In this document: positions 19,726 through 27,390 of the stretch, in pieces
Layout: the number at the start of each line of letters is the position of its first letter
Numbering within the stretch: the first letter of the stretch is position 1
NCBI RefSeq assembly: GCF_019469165.1
Contig: NZ_CP048263.1
Span: 1,860,001 to 1,924,000, forward strand
Reading direction: 5' to 3'
Source: Gilliamella sp. ESL0443
GTDB lineage: Bacteria > Pseudomonadota > Gammaproteobacteria > Enterobacterales > Orbaceae
DNA length: 64,000 nt
Position numbers and translations under genes: made by a program
Notes under the pieces: model-generated
Told to the model about the DNA's origin: nothing
Databases searched by the model: none
Seen by the model: the letters and a program-made list of their open reading frames with translations, nothing else

Positions 19726-20790
19726 TTATTTTTGCGCAACAAACTCTAATGCAGTTGCAAGTTTTCCTTCTCCAGTTTCAATATTAAGTTTGTAGCGATT
19801 ATCGGCACATTGACCATAAACTTGATCAAACTTATCCAATTGTTGTTCTAATCGAGTAATGGCATCATTCACCATATCTTGACTACGGATTGGATTAAAA
19901 TAAGCAACAGCTAGTGAACGTGGTTGTTGAGTACCTTTTTCTATTAATAAATAAGAGGTATAAGCTCGTGATGCAAAGCTATTCTGCATGCCTGATGGTG
20001 CTACTTTGGCAGCAGATTCAGTTAATGCTTTTAGTGTCTTTTCAACCAATGCTTCATTACCATTTAAATTATCAAGGAGTAAATCACGGCTAATACAGAT
20101 ATAAGTATAAAACAGCGCAGAGGCAAATCCACGTTCGCCTAAATGGGCTGAACCAGCATCTTGCTCTTTATTGTTTAAATCATCAACAGCAGTAAAAAAA
20201 TCATCTTCGATTGTGACTGAACTAACCCCTAAAGCATGAGAAACTTGACATGCAGCATCAACATTAAATACAGGACTATCCGCTAACATTCGACCAAACA
20301 GTGCTATATCAACACTACTATTTTGTTTACGTAACAGTTTAACTTCGTCATCTGTTGGAACCCTTTTTTCGCTAATTAACAGCTTAACCAACGAGGCTAT
20401 TGCTTGTTGCTCATCGTTACTAATATGGACTAACTGTTCAATATCTATGTTAGCAAGCGGATCTTTTGGTGCTTTTTCATTTTTAACTTTGCCAAATTGT
20501 CCTGCAATTTTAATAGCGCTTTCTTTGGCTATTTTTTCAGAAACTCCCTGTTCAACCATCGGTACATAAATCCAATCTCTTGCAAACCGACGAGAACGAA
20601 CACCTATATGATCGTTCAAAGATTGATAAAAACAATCTGATGTACGCCATGCTCTTTTTAAACTCTGAGATGAAATACGTAGACGATCGCTGTTACCCAT
20701 CACAGCGGTTTTTGGACGTCCAAGATCATCTCGATTCAAATTAGAAGGGGCATAAGCCGTTAATAAATGTAATTGAATAAATGTGCTCAT
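19726..20790 (-). CDS. cas7e: Cas7e Cascade backbone subunit (CasC/Cse4)
   Basis: A 354-aa Cas7 protein; six copies form the helical backbone along the crRNA. Diagnostic sequences are IQLHLLTAYAPSNLNRDDLGRPKTA-type opening (residues 5-29), RISSQSLKRAWR, ADSPVFNVDAACQVSHALGV and AYFNPIRSQDMV. Length and order (cse2-cas7-cas5) agree with E. coli CasC (363 aa). It is 5 bp from cse2 and 12 bp from cas5e. Confidence 0.96.
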   Translation of the reverse strand: MSTFIQLHLLTAYAPSNLNRDDLGRPKTAVMGNSDRLRISSQSLKRAWRTSDCFYQSLNDHIGVRSRRFARDWIYVPMVEQGVSEKIAKESAIKIAGQFGKVKNEKAPKDPLANIDIEQLVHISNDEQQAIASLVKLLISEKRVPTDDEVKLLRKQNSSVDIALFGRMLADSPVFNVDAACQVSHALGVSSVTIEDDFFTAVDDLNNKEQDAGSAHLGERGFASALFYTYICISRDLLLDNLNGNEALVEKTLKALTESAAKVAPSGMQNSFASRAYTSYLLIEKGTQQPRSLAVAYFNPIRSQDMVNDAITRLEQQLDKFDQVYGQCADNRYKLNIETGEGKLATALEFVAQK

Positions 20791-20795
20791 ATTAA

Positions 20796-21416
20796 TTATT
20801 CCTTAGATATTTTTTTAGTTGAGTTATAATCCATTGCCCAACGAACAGAAAGACGTTTAAATGGATCAGAATTAAAAGATAAATTTTGTTGACGTTCATG
20901 CCACTCTTCTACCCGTAAAAATATACCATCAGCCAGAGAAGAAATATTCACACCATTTTCTCCACGCATTTTTACGGCACGAATTAAAAGACGACAAAAC
21001 TCTTCATTCGTTTCACTAGCTAAAAGCTGTTCAAAGCGTAATCGGGATAGAAAGTTACGCTCACCCCCTTTAACTTTTTCACTTAGTTGTGTAGCAAAAG
21101 GCGCATTGCCATTATTGGCACTGGCAAATGAGGCAACCCACGTAAAACAAGCTAATGCTTGCAGATGGATCGGATTATTACTGGATAAAGTACTATTTTT
21201 ATCAAATAGAGTATCCTTTAAAATAACATAACCTTCTTGTAGAATTATCTCATGAAGCAACGTTGTACGACGCAGCTCTGCACGTAATTGCCGACCGTTA
21301 TAAGTACCTCCATTAAATCCACATAGTCGTTGTTGCAGCATCGAAAACCAATCATCAATAATTTTTTTGTGGTTTTCTTTAAGTATAATCGACTTTTTTA
21401 TAAAACTTTCCGACAT
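20796..21416 (-). CDS. cse2: Cse2 Cascade small subunit (CasB)
   Basis: A 206-aa helical protein with WFSMLQQRLCGFNGGTYNGR, RAELRRTTLLHEII, FLSRLRFEQLLA and KRLSVRWAMDYN, features of the Cse2 dimer that clamps target and non-target DNA. It lies between cas8e and cas7e, as in E. coli (160 aa). Several Arg/Lys-rich helices fit DNA binding. Confidence 0.93.
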   Translation of the reverse strand: MSESFIKKSIILKENHKKIIDDWFSMLQQRLCGFNGGTYNGRQLRAELRRTTLLHEIILQEGYVILKDTLFDKNSTLSSNNPIHLQALACFTWVASFASANNGNAPFATQLSEKVKGGERNFLSRLRFEQLLASETNEEFCRLLIRAVKMRGENGVNISSLADGIFLRVEEWHERQQNLSFNSDPFKRLSVRWAMDYNSTKKISKE

Positions 21417-21441
21417 CTTGTTCTCCCTTTTTCAAGCAAGG

Positions 21442-22992
21442 TTATTTGCTATTTTTTATTTTCTTAAAATATGTAAGTTTATTAAAATCAGAAAGCAACT
21501 TTTCTCTAGCATTAATCTGAATACAGACTTCTTGATTCGTTTTATTATCCTTGATGTATTTAAACGGCTGATTAGGATCATCAAAAGCAGCTTTATCATA
21601 AATTTGGGTAATATAATGTAATAATGTCTTAGTCCAATCAGCTAATAATGGTTGCCGACCACTAGGATTATCTTTTTGTGATATTAGTTGTTTTACAAAT
21701 TGGTAAAATGGCAGCTCTGTCTCTTTCCAAAAGGCCATATCTATTGCCGTTGACTGCTTATTGATTGCCGTCATCGCTTTACGCAAAATCGGTAAGGTAT
21801 CTTTGCTAAGAGCTAAAGCTTGTGCAATTATCTCTTTTAAATCACTGTTAGGATCCGCCAAATCGCGGTAGACAGGAAATGTGTGTTCATACCAACAACG
21901 AGCTTTCATATTGTCAAAATCGTAACCAAAACACCATAAATGATAGTGTTGTTTATCTTTAAAGTTTCGATCAAGATGAGTTGTAACAACTCTAGCCGAC
22001 TGTGTATCATCATTGGCGCTTACCATACCCAACCAATCTCGATAAATTAATCCACCTGGTTGCCCTTTAATGGCAAGTTGCTCGCCTGTTTTTTTATCTG
22101 TGCGATATGGCGTTAGCGGATGTTGCCAATGTTGATATTGGATGCCATAATTTTTGGTTTGATATTGGGTAATTAGTTGTGTTGAATCTTCACCACAAAT
22201 GTCACATTGCCCCTGCTCAGTTTGGTGAAAATCTAACTCAATTCGCCTAGGCATTCCCCAAAAAGCTTGGCAGTAATTAGCTTGCTCAGGAAATAAACTT
22301 AAATTTTTTGGTGGTTCACTGGTCTTCGTTGGGGCTAACCAAGGAAAGACTAATGCATCAAACTGCTGTGGTTTTTCTTCTTCATCTAAAGGAATTACAT
22401 TCAACCACAATTTTCTCCATAATGGAGTCTGTATATTCAGTTGAGGCATGATTAAAGTCGTGATAGGTCCTCCACCACGCAGGCTCACCCGATGTCCTTG
22501 ACCACCCGAAGGGGCATTAGTTTGTAACGTAAACAGTGCCATAACAGCACAGTGTGGGCATATAGCCTTGACGAAATCTCGTTTAATAAAGTGATCGGTA
22601 TTTCGTTTTAATGCATTCTCGCCTGGGGCTTCAACTAATAAACCCGATATAGGTACTTTATTCCCATCTAACGCTGCAAAGTCTTGCATAAAAGAGGGTT
22701 TAGTAGCACCAAATTGCATGGCGGATCTGACTTGTTCAAACGCTTCGATTAGTTGCTGTGATGAAAAACCATTATTCCAATATTCTCGCCATTCAGAATT
22801 ATCTTCTGGCGATAGAGTAGTTTGTAATAAACCAATAAGAAACTGGTAAGCCGCACCTTGAAAATCGGGTCTAAAATAAGCTAAATCTGAAATTGTTTCA
22901 TCAACCAATTGACTAGGTTGAATTTTACTAAGATGACCATCGAAATGAACAACGGGTATCCATTTTTCGTCTAATAAAGATAAGATAGACAA
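21442..22992 (-). CDS. cas8e: Cas8e Cascade large subunit (CasA/Cse1)
   Basis: Cse1 reads the PAM and recruits Cas3. Recognisable parts are LLDEKWIPVVHFDG, YQFLIGLLQ, a zinc-like Cys pair CPHC, QLIEAFEQ, RVSLRGGGPITTL and CDICGED. I place the start at TTG 22990-22992 (MSILSLLDEKW): a perfect AAGGAG lies 6 nt before it and family members begin just ahead of the NWIP/KWIP motif. The in-frame ATG at 23031 lacks a ribosome site. The protein is then 516 aa, against about 502 in E. coli. It is the first cas gene of the operon. Confidence 0.93.
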   Translation of the reverse strand: MSILSLLDEKWIPVVHFDGHLSKIQPSQLVDETISDLAYFRPDFQGAAYQFLIGLLQTTLSPEDNSEWREYWNNGFSSQQLIEAFEQVRSAMQFGATKPSFMQDFAALDGNKVPISGLLVEAPGENALKRNTDHFIKRDFVKAICPHCAVMALFTLQTNAPSGGQGHRVSLRGGGPITTLIMPQLNIQTPLWRKLWLNVIPLDEEEKPQQFDALVFPWLAPTKTSEPPKNLSLFPEQANYCQAFWGMPRRIELDFHQTEQGQCDICGEDSTQLITQYQTKNYGIQYQHWQHPLTPYRTDKKTGEQLAIKGQPGGLIYRDWLGMVSANDDTQSARVVTTHLDRNFKDKQHYHLWCFGYDFDNMKARCWYEHTFPVYRDLADPNSDLKEIIAQALALSKDTLPILRKAMTAINKQSTAIDMAFWKETELPFYQFVKQLISQKDNPSGRQPLLADWTKTLLHYITQIYDKAAFDDPNQPFKYIKDNKTNQEVCIQINAREKLLSDFNKLTYFKKIKNSK

Positions 22993-23050
22993 ATTTTTCT
23001 CCTTAATTTCAATTAAAATCGATGCCGCCACACGACACCGATTATCGTTT

Positions 23051-23230
23051 TTAAATCATAAAAAAACAAAACATAAAAAATAATTTATTGATTTTAAAAC
23101 AGAATATATAACTGCTTTTTTTACTCTGATCTATTTTTTTGCTGAATTTAAAAACCAAAGATATTTTTTTAAATTTAATGATATTTAGCAATTTAAAAAT
23201 ATTATCCACAATAAATTTAAATAAATTCAT
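23051..23230 (-). CDS. Possible small ORF in the cas leader transcript
   Basis: A 59-codon frame starts ATG 23228-23230 with an AAGGAAAT ribosome site 6-7 nt upstream and reads MNLFKFIVDNIFKLLNIIKF onward. It is very rich in Lys, Phe and Ile and ends at 23051, 59 bp before cas8e. A good ribosome site argues for translation; AT-rich composition argues for chance. It could be a leader peptide. No homologue is known to me. Confidence 0.25.
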   Translation of the reverse strand: MNLFKFIVDNIFKLLNIIKFKKISLVFKFSKKIDQSKKSSYIFCFKINKLFFMFCFFMI

Positions 23231-23298
23231 TATTATTTCCTTTTGGAATTAATGATTGAAAATATTAGCAATACATGTATACTCAAGGAGCTCTAATC

Positions 23299-23353
23299 CA
23301 TGGGGGTTACATGAAACGCTAAACGTTTTTTGGCTAACGTGTAACCAACCATG
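23299..23353. repeat. Imperfect 55-bp inverted repeat in the cas upstream region
   Basis: CATGGGGGTTACATG (23299-23313) pairs with CGTGTAACCAACCATG (23338-23353), leaving a short T-rich loop region. In a leftward cas transcript it would fold as a strong 5' leader hairpin; as DNA it could be an operator. It lies just downstream of the candidate cas promoter. Confidence 0.5.
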
Positions 23354-23357
23354 ATAA

Positions 23358-23387
23358 ATTTAACACAGTTAAAAAACATTGCAACAA
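23358..23387 (-). promoter_or_regulatory. Candidate promoter of the cas8e-cas2 operon
   Basis: Read leftward, TTGTTG (23387-23382) and TTAAAT (23363-23358) are separated by 18 nt. The match is moderate, and other AT-rich boxes exist nearer cas8e. It is chosen because it adjoins the PAM of the Cascade-target-like site at 23395. If used, the leader is about 360 nt. Confidence 0.35.
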
Positions 23388-23394
23388 AAATTTA

Positions 23395-23418
23395 AAGGCA
23401 GAAAATAATAATAAATAT
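23395..23418 (+). promoter_or_regulatory. Cascade target-like site: AAG PAM plus seed match to the CreR-like RNA
   Basis: AAG at 23395-23397 is followed by GCAGAAAATAATAATAAAT. The spacer of the crRNA-like element at 23476 is identical for positions 1-11 and matches 16 of 21 overall. Mismatches at 12 and 18 fall on the every-sixth-base positions that are flipped out and not read in type I-E. The site lies between the candidate cas promoter (8 bp away) and the -10 of the crRNA-like gene, so a bound Cascade could block either. Confidence 0.65.
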
Positions 23419-23432
23419 TTCAGGATTTTTTA

Positions 23433-23525
23433 TGATATAATATGTATTGTTCCTTATGATAATAGGGTTAAACCAGCAGAAAATAAAAATTATAACCTGT
23501 TCCCCACAATTGTGGGGATTTTCAT
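23433..23525 (+). ncRNA. CreR-like crRNA: promoter, repeat-like hairpin, 21-nt spacer, repeat-like hairpin/terminator
   Basis: An extended -10, TG-A-TATAAT (23433-23441), would start transcription at about 23448. Element 1 (23447-23475) keeps the I-E repeat layout: GTTCC, a CCTTAT/ATAGGG stem with GATA loop, then TTAAACCA in place of the ATAAACCG handle. A 21-nt spacer follows (23476-23496). Element 2 (23497-23525) has GTTCC and the perfect palindrome TCCCCACAATTGTGGGGA, then ATTTTC, and could double as a terminator. Cas6e cutting after element 1 would give a short crRNA. Minimal crRNA-like cas regulators (CreR/CreA) are known beside type I cas operons. The assignment here is inference from architecture and the seed-matched target. 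Confidence 0.65.
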
Positions 23526-23741
23526 ATTAAAAGTATTTAAACTTTATCCACCCACAATATTACAATTTTTACAATAATAAAAATTTGATTTACCACAAAT
23601 TTTTGATAAATTTAATTTAAACTGCTTTTATTATTTGTTAATTTAACTTTTTACATAGATATATGTTAAAAATTAAAATCTCGCACATTATGAGTAACTT
23701 CAAAATAATAAATCCATTATTATTCAATTTTTATTAAATTA

Positions 23742-23770
23742 GCGACATCAAGTTGGTTTGCTAATATAAT
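23742..23770 (+). promoter_or_regulatory. Candidate promoter of frdCD
   Basis: GCGACA (23742-23747) and a perfect TATAAT (23765-23770) are 17 nt apart, about 70 bp before the frdC start. No clean FNR box was seen. Between the CreR-like element and this promoter (23526-23741) I see only AT-rich DNA, with no frdA or frdB remnant. Confidence 0.5.
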
Positions 23771-23842
23771 TGCTAGCTAAAAGCCAATATAGAAAAGATA
23801 AAAATTTAATAGTAGATAGATAAATTTAATATTGAGAGAGTT

Positions 23843-24280
23843 ATGAATCCCCAAAATAACACTAAATATCCACTAAATAATCATAAACATCTAATAGATA
23901 ATCCTCATCAACTTGACAATGGACTAGTAAAATCAAAGATGTTTTTGATTCTTTCGGTCATTAGTAAAATTACCCCTTTTTCCATGATTTGGGTAAGTAT
24001 AATATTGATGTATGGGGTTATTTGTATGTACACAAACGCAATGGGGCAAGACGAGTTTTATCGTTTTATCTTTTTCTTGCAAAAGCCTTTAGTTGTTGTC
24101 ATCAATTCTATTGCTTTATTACTTGCTTTATTTCATTCAATTAATTGGTTTAGATTAATACCAAAAGTTATTTTTAAGCAAGATTCGCATAAAAAGGGTA
24201 AGGTATATTTACTTATTATTGGCTTTTGGTGTGTAACACTTTTACTTTCATATTACTTACTATTATTGATTATTAAATAA
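23843..24280 (+). CDS. frdC: Fumarate reductase membrane subunit C, divergent
   Basis: FrdC anchors fumarate reductase in the inner membrane and helps bind menaquinol. The block FLQKPLVVVINSIALLLALF-HSINWFRLIPK aligns with E. coli FrdC [31 protein letters not shown], including its histidine. Three transmembrane helices are visible. At 145 aa it has about 15 extra polar N-terminal residues. The glutamate before helix 1 that E. coli uses at the quinone site (Glu29) is not visible in the aligned ISKITPFSMIWVS segment. GAGAGAG precedes the ATG. frdD follows by 14 bp, but frdA and frdB are not adjacent. Confidence 0.82.
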   Translation: MNPQNNTKYPLNNHKHLIDNPHQLDNGLVKSKMFLILSVISKITPFSMIWVSIILMYGVICMYTNAMGQDEFYRFIFFLQKPLVVVINSIALLLALFHSINWFRLIPKVIFKQDSHKKGKVYLLIIGFWCVTLLLSYYLLLLIIK

Positions 24281-24294
24281 GTGGTGTTTGATTA

Positions 24295-24651
24295 ATGAAA
24301 AAACAAGAAAATCAACCAATACGCTCTGATTCAACAGTGGCAAAAGGACTATTTGCTTTAGGTGGACTTTGGGCAGCTATTTTTGCTCCCGTGGTATTGG
24401 GTATCATTGCATTTATTATCCCTTTTGGTGATGCAATAACACGTTCATCAATTCTTAAATTAGCCAACACTGAATTAGGCAAACTATTTTTATGCTTAAT
24501 GATTTCGCTACCAATTTGGTGTGGATTACAACAGATTCTAACTTTGCTGCATCATTTCAACATACATCCAAAACGAGAAAAGCTACTAACTTTCTGTTTA
24601 GCATTCGCATGGACTGCTCATGCAATTTATATTTTATTTGTCAGAGCCTAA
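24295..24651 (+). CDS. frdD: Fumarate reductase membrane subunit D
   Basis: A 118-aa three-helix anchor protein. RSDSTVAKGLFALGGLWAAI-FAPVVLGI and LFLCLMISLPIWCGLQQIL align with E. coli FrdD [20 protein letters not shown] and LFLMIVLPLWCGLHRM. A histidine pair (LLHH) follows where E. coli has its quinone-site histidines. Paired with frdC by 14 bp. The catalytic flavoprotein FrdA and iron-sulfur FrdB must be encoded elsewhere, or this is a remnant membrane module. Confidence 0.87.
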   Translation: MKKQENQPIRSDSTVAKGLFALGGLWAAIFAPVVLGIIAFIIPFGDAITRSSILKLANTELGKLFLCLMISLPIWCGLQQILTLLHHFNIHPKREKLLTFCLAFAWTAHAIYILFVRA

Positions 24652-24673
24652 AGCTACTTTGATATTAATTTAT

Positions 24674-24703
24674 TGGCGCTATCGATTACTTTTGATAACG
24701 CCA
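24674..24703. terminator. Terminator between frdD and the convergent gene
   Basis: TGGCGCTATC (24674-24683) pairs with GATAACGCCA (24694-24703) with one mismatch, followed by TTTAAATTT. It lies between convergent genes and can serve both. Confidence 0.75.
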
Positions 24704-24714
24704 TTTAAATTTGA

Positions 24715-25575
24715 TTAATAATAGGTAATTTGTCGAACAATATTAGTCTGTTTGTTTTTTCTATTTTGTTTAGACTGACTTGCACTAAGCCAATCATTTT
24801 TTTCATTAAAAGTTAAGAAATCGGTTATATAATTTGTTGTATCTTTACCCACCATTGAATAAGCTGAATGAATGGCCATTAATCGGTTAATTTCATCAAA
24901 TTGGTAAGAAAAATTACTTTCATTTTGGGTTTTATTGCTATATTGCGCTGACACTTTTGCTAATTGATGGTTTTGGTAAGTAAATGAATATACCGAAGCA
25001 CCTTTTTGAACAGCTCCGACTACATCTCCATTAGCATTCAACTCTTTTAGCTGCCATTGAACATTTTTATTAACTAAACAATTGTTATTATCAAACTGAT
25101 AATTGTCATTCTCAATAAATGTAAAATCAGGAGCCTTCTTTATTTGTTCCGACGCAATAATACGGCCCTTTTCATCTGTTTTGAATTGAATCGTACTGTT
25201 AGTTTTATCTTCAATATCTTGAATAACATTTTGCCAACCAAATTCTGTTTTTTGTAAATGCTCAGAATAAAGTTTTTCATTTTTATCAGAATAAAGGTCG
25301 TAATGACTTTCAGTAATTAAGCCATTGGAATCATAATTTAAACTATGTTTCGCAATTGAACGGATCGCACCTGTATCTGATGTGATTGTTGAAGTTCTAA
25401 CTTCTTGTTTTATACCTTTAGCTTTAGAATCAATAAAATCTAATATTTTGAAGATATAATTATTTGCCTCAACTTTATTTTGCTCAACATCATCAGAACA
25501 CGTTAATGCCATGACATTTATTGAGACAAATGATAAACATGAAGCAGTTAAAAATCGGAATACTCGTTTTTGCAT
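24715..25575 (-). CDS. Exported protein of unknown function with YD-like repeats
   Basis: A 286-aa protein with a signal peptide (MQKRVFRFLTASCLSFVSINVMA) and a short TCSDD start to the mature chain. Several segments have the YDxxGxI pattern of YD/RHS repeats: NYDSNGLITESHYDLY, FKTDEKGRIIASEQ, FDNNNCLVNKN and YQFDEINRLMAIHS. Such beta-rich repeats occur in secreted or periplasmic proteins. I do not recognise a family. The gene is single, between frdD and yejF, with a shared terminator at its 3' end. Confidence 0.65.
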   Translation of the reverse strand: MQKRVFRFLTASCLSFVSINVMALTCSDDVEQNKVEANNYIFKILDFIDSKAKGIKQEVRTSTITSDTGAIRSIAKHSLNYDSNGLITESHYDLYSDKNEKLYSEHLQKTEFGWQNVIQDIEDKTNSTIQFKTDEKGRIIASEQIKKAPDFTFIENDNYQFDNNNCLVNKNVQWQLKELNANGDVVGAVQKGASVYSFTYQNHQLAKVSAQYSNKTQNESNFSYQFDEINRLMAIHSAYSMVGKDTTNYITDFLTFNEKNDWLSASQSKQNRKNKQTNIVRQITYY

Positions 25576-25644
25576 AATTAACCTGTTTAATCTTTTTTAC
25601 TAAATTAAATTTTTAATTATGGCCTATACCTAAGCCGTATAAAT

Positions 25645-27390
25645 TTATTTTTTGCGCATTAACAATGCATCTTCCCAATTGACCTTTTTTTCTTCTTCAC
25701 CATCATGCTTTTCAACCTTTTCTATATTTTCTTCTGTTTCAGCTTTCTGCGTTTTTTCCAGAATATCAGCATGAATTAGGGTTTTAGTTGCTTTTCTAGG
25801 TGGTTTATCTAAAAATGAAAGCAAATCTTTCGTATAGTCAGTTTCAGGCGTATAGAAGATTTGTTCACGAGAGCCTTGTTCAATAATTTTTCCCTCTTTC
25901 ATCACAACAATTTGGTGGCAGAAAGAATAAACTAAGGCAAGATCATGACTAATAAATAGATAACTAAGGTGGTGTTTTTCTTGCAATGATTTAAGCAAAT
26001 TAATTATTTGCTTTTGAATAGTATGATCTAATGAAGAAGTTGGCTCATCTAAAATCAATAATTCTGGTTGTAAGATTAAAGCTCTAGCAATGGCAATTCG
26101 TTGTCGTTGTCCGCCAGAAAATTCATTAGGGTAACGAAAACGCATTTCAGGCTCTAATCCAACTTCTTGCATAATATCAATCACGGCTTGTTCACGCTCT
26201 GTTTTACTCAATTTCTTATGAGTAATTAAGCCTTCACTAATAATTTGTTCAACGTTTAAGCGCGGATTAAGTGAAGAGTATGGGTCTTGAAATACCACTT
26301 GGATTCGGCTGCGAAATGGTAATAATTTTTTAGCGGATAAATTCTGTATAGGATGGCTATCGAATAAAATATCACCTTGTGATTGAATTAAACGCAAAAT
26401 AGCTAGTGCAGTAGTACTTTTACCTGATCCTGACTCGCCAACTATACCTACAGTTTCACCTTGGTGCACCGTGAAGCCAATGTTATCAACAATTTTCTTC
26501 TTTTTACTACTAAATAATCGTTTTTGTGCGATGACTTCAACATTCAGATGATTAACACTGAGCAATATACCCGGTGTATCAGGTAAAGGAACGGGTTCAC
26601 CACTAGGTTGTGAATTTAATAATGTTTGGGTATATTCTTGTTGAGGGCGTAAGAAGATGCGTTGTTTATTATTGAATTCAACAATTTGCCCATTTTGCAT
26701 TACTGCCACTTTATCTGCCAGTTTTTTAACAATCCCCAAATTATGTGAAATAAATAGCATACTCATATTAAGTTCTTTTTTAAGTTCTTTGAGTAAATCA
26801 ATAATTTGTGCTTGAACTGAAATATCTAAGGCTGTAGTTGGTTCATCGGCTATTAGTAATTTAGGATGCGTTAAAATTGCCATTGCAATCATGATCCGTT
26901 GTCTTTCACCGCCAGACAATTGATGTGGATAAGCAGAAAGTTTAGTTTTAGGCTCTTTGATTCCAACACGATCTAAATATTGTAAAATCTCCCCCCGAGC
27001 AACATTACGTCGCATACCACGATGTAATGATAGTACTTCGTAAAGTTGTTTTTCCACTGTATGTAATGGATTAAGTGATACCATTGGTTCTTGGAATATC
27101 ATACTTATTTCATTACCACGAATTTTACGTAACTCTTTTTCAGGCGCATGTAATAACGATTTATCCTCAAAAATAATATCGCCAGATGGATAGATCACCT
27201 GCTCTTTGGGTAACAATTTTAAGATCGATAGTGCAGTCACACTTTTACCAGAACCAGATTCACCAACTAATGCAACCGTTTCTTGTTCGCCGATATCAAA
27301 GCTAATATTTTCGACAATTTGACTTTGCAAGTCTTGACCAGTTTTAAAAGCAATACTTAAATCAACAATCGATAATAAAGGAGAACTCAT
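25645..27390 (-). CDS. yejF: Peptide ABC transporter ATP-binding protein YejF
   Basis: YejF powers the YejABEF importer, which takes up small peptides and microcin C in E. coli. It is a tandem ATPase: two Walker A motifs (GESGSGKSVTALSIL near residue 41 and GESGSGKSTTALAIL near 315), two ABC signatures (LSGGERQRIMIAMA and FSGGQRQRIAIARA) and two Walker B stretches (LLIADEPTTALD, LLILDEPTSSLD). At 581 aa it exceeds E. coli YejF (529) by a charged C-terminal tail. Overlap with yejE is 4 bp. Confidence 0.95.
   Translation of the reverse strand: MSSPLLSIVDLSIAFKTGQDLQSQIVENISFDIGEQETVALVGESGSGKSVTALSILKLLPKEQVIYPSGDIIFEDKSLLHAPEKELRKIRGNEISMIFQEPMVSLNPLHTVEKQLYEVLSLHRGMRRNVARGEILQYLDRVGIKEPKTKLSAYPHQLSGGERQRIMIAMAILTHPKLLIADEPTTALDISVQAQIIDLLKELKKELNMSMLFISHNLGIVKKLADKVAVMQNGQIVEFNNKQRIFLRPQQEYTQTLLNSQPSGEPVPLPDTPGILLSVNHLNVEVIAQKRLFSSKKKKIVDNIGFTVHQGETVGIVGESGSGKSTTALAILRLIQSQGDILFDSHPIQNLSAKKLLPFRSRIQVVFQDPYSSLNPRLNVEQIISEGLITHKKLSKTEREQAVIDIMQEVGLEPEMRFRYPNEFSGGQRQRIAIARALILQPELLILDEPTSSLDHTIQKQIINLLKSLQEKHHLSYLFISHDLALVYSFCHQIVVMKEGKIIEQGSREQIFYTPETDYTKDLLSFLDKPPRKATKTLIHADILEKTQKAETEENIEKVEKHDGEEEKKVNWEDALLMRKK

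Noticed and set aside
23497-23525. Reading the palindrome TCCCCACAATTGTGGGGA only as a simple terminator
   Set aside because: It may terminate, but the GTTCCCC lead, the second repeat-like hairpin 21 nt upstream and the seed-matched target fit a crRNA-like element better; a bare terminator also has no gene upstream of it on that strand.
24039-24049. 9-nt identity (CAATGGGGC) between the first spacer of the small array and frdC
   Set aside because: Expected by chance in a window this size, and the flanking ACG is not a usual type I-E PAM.
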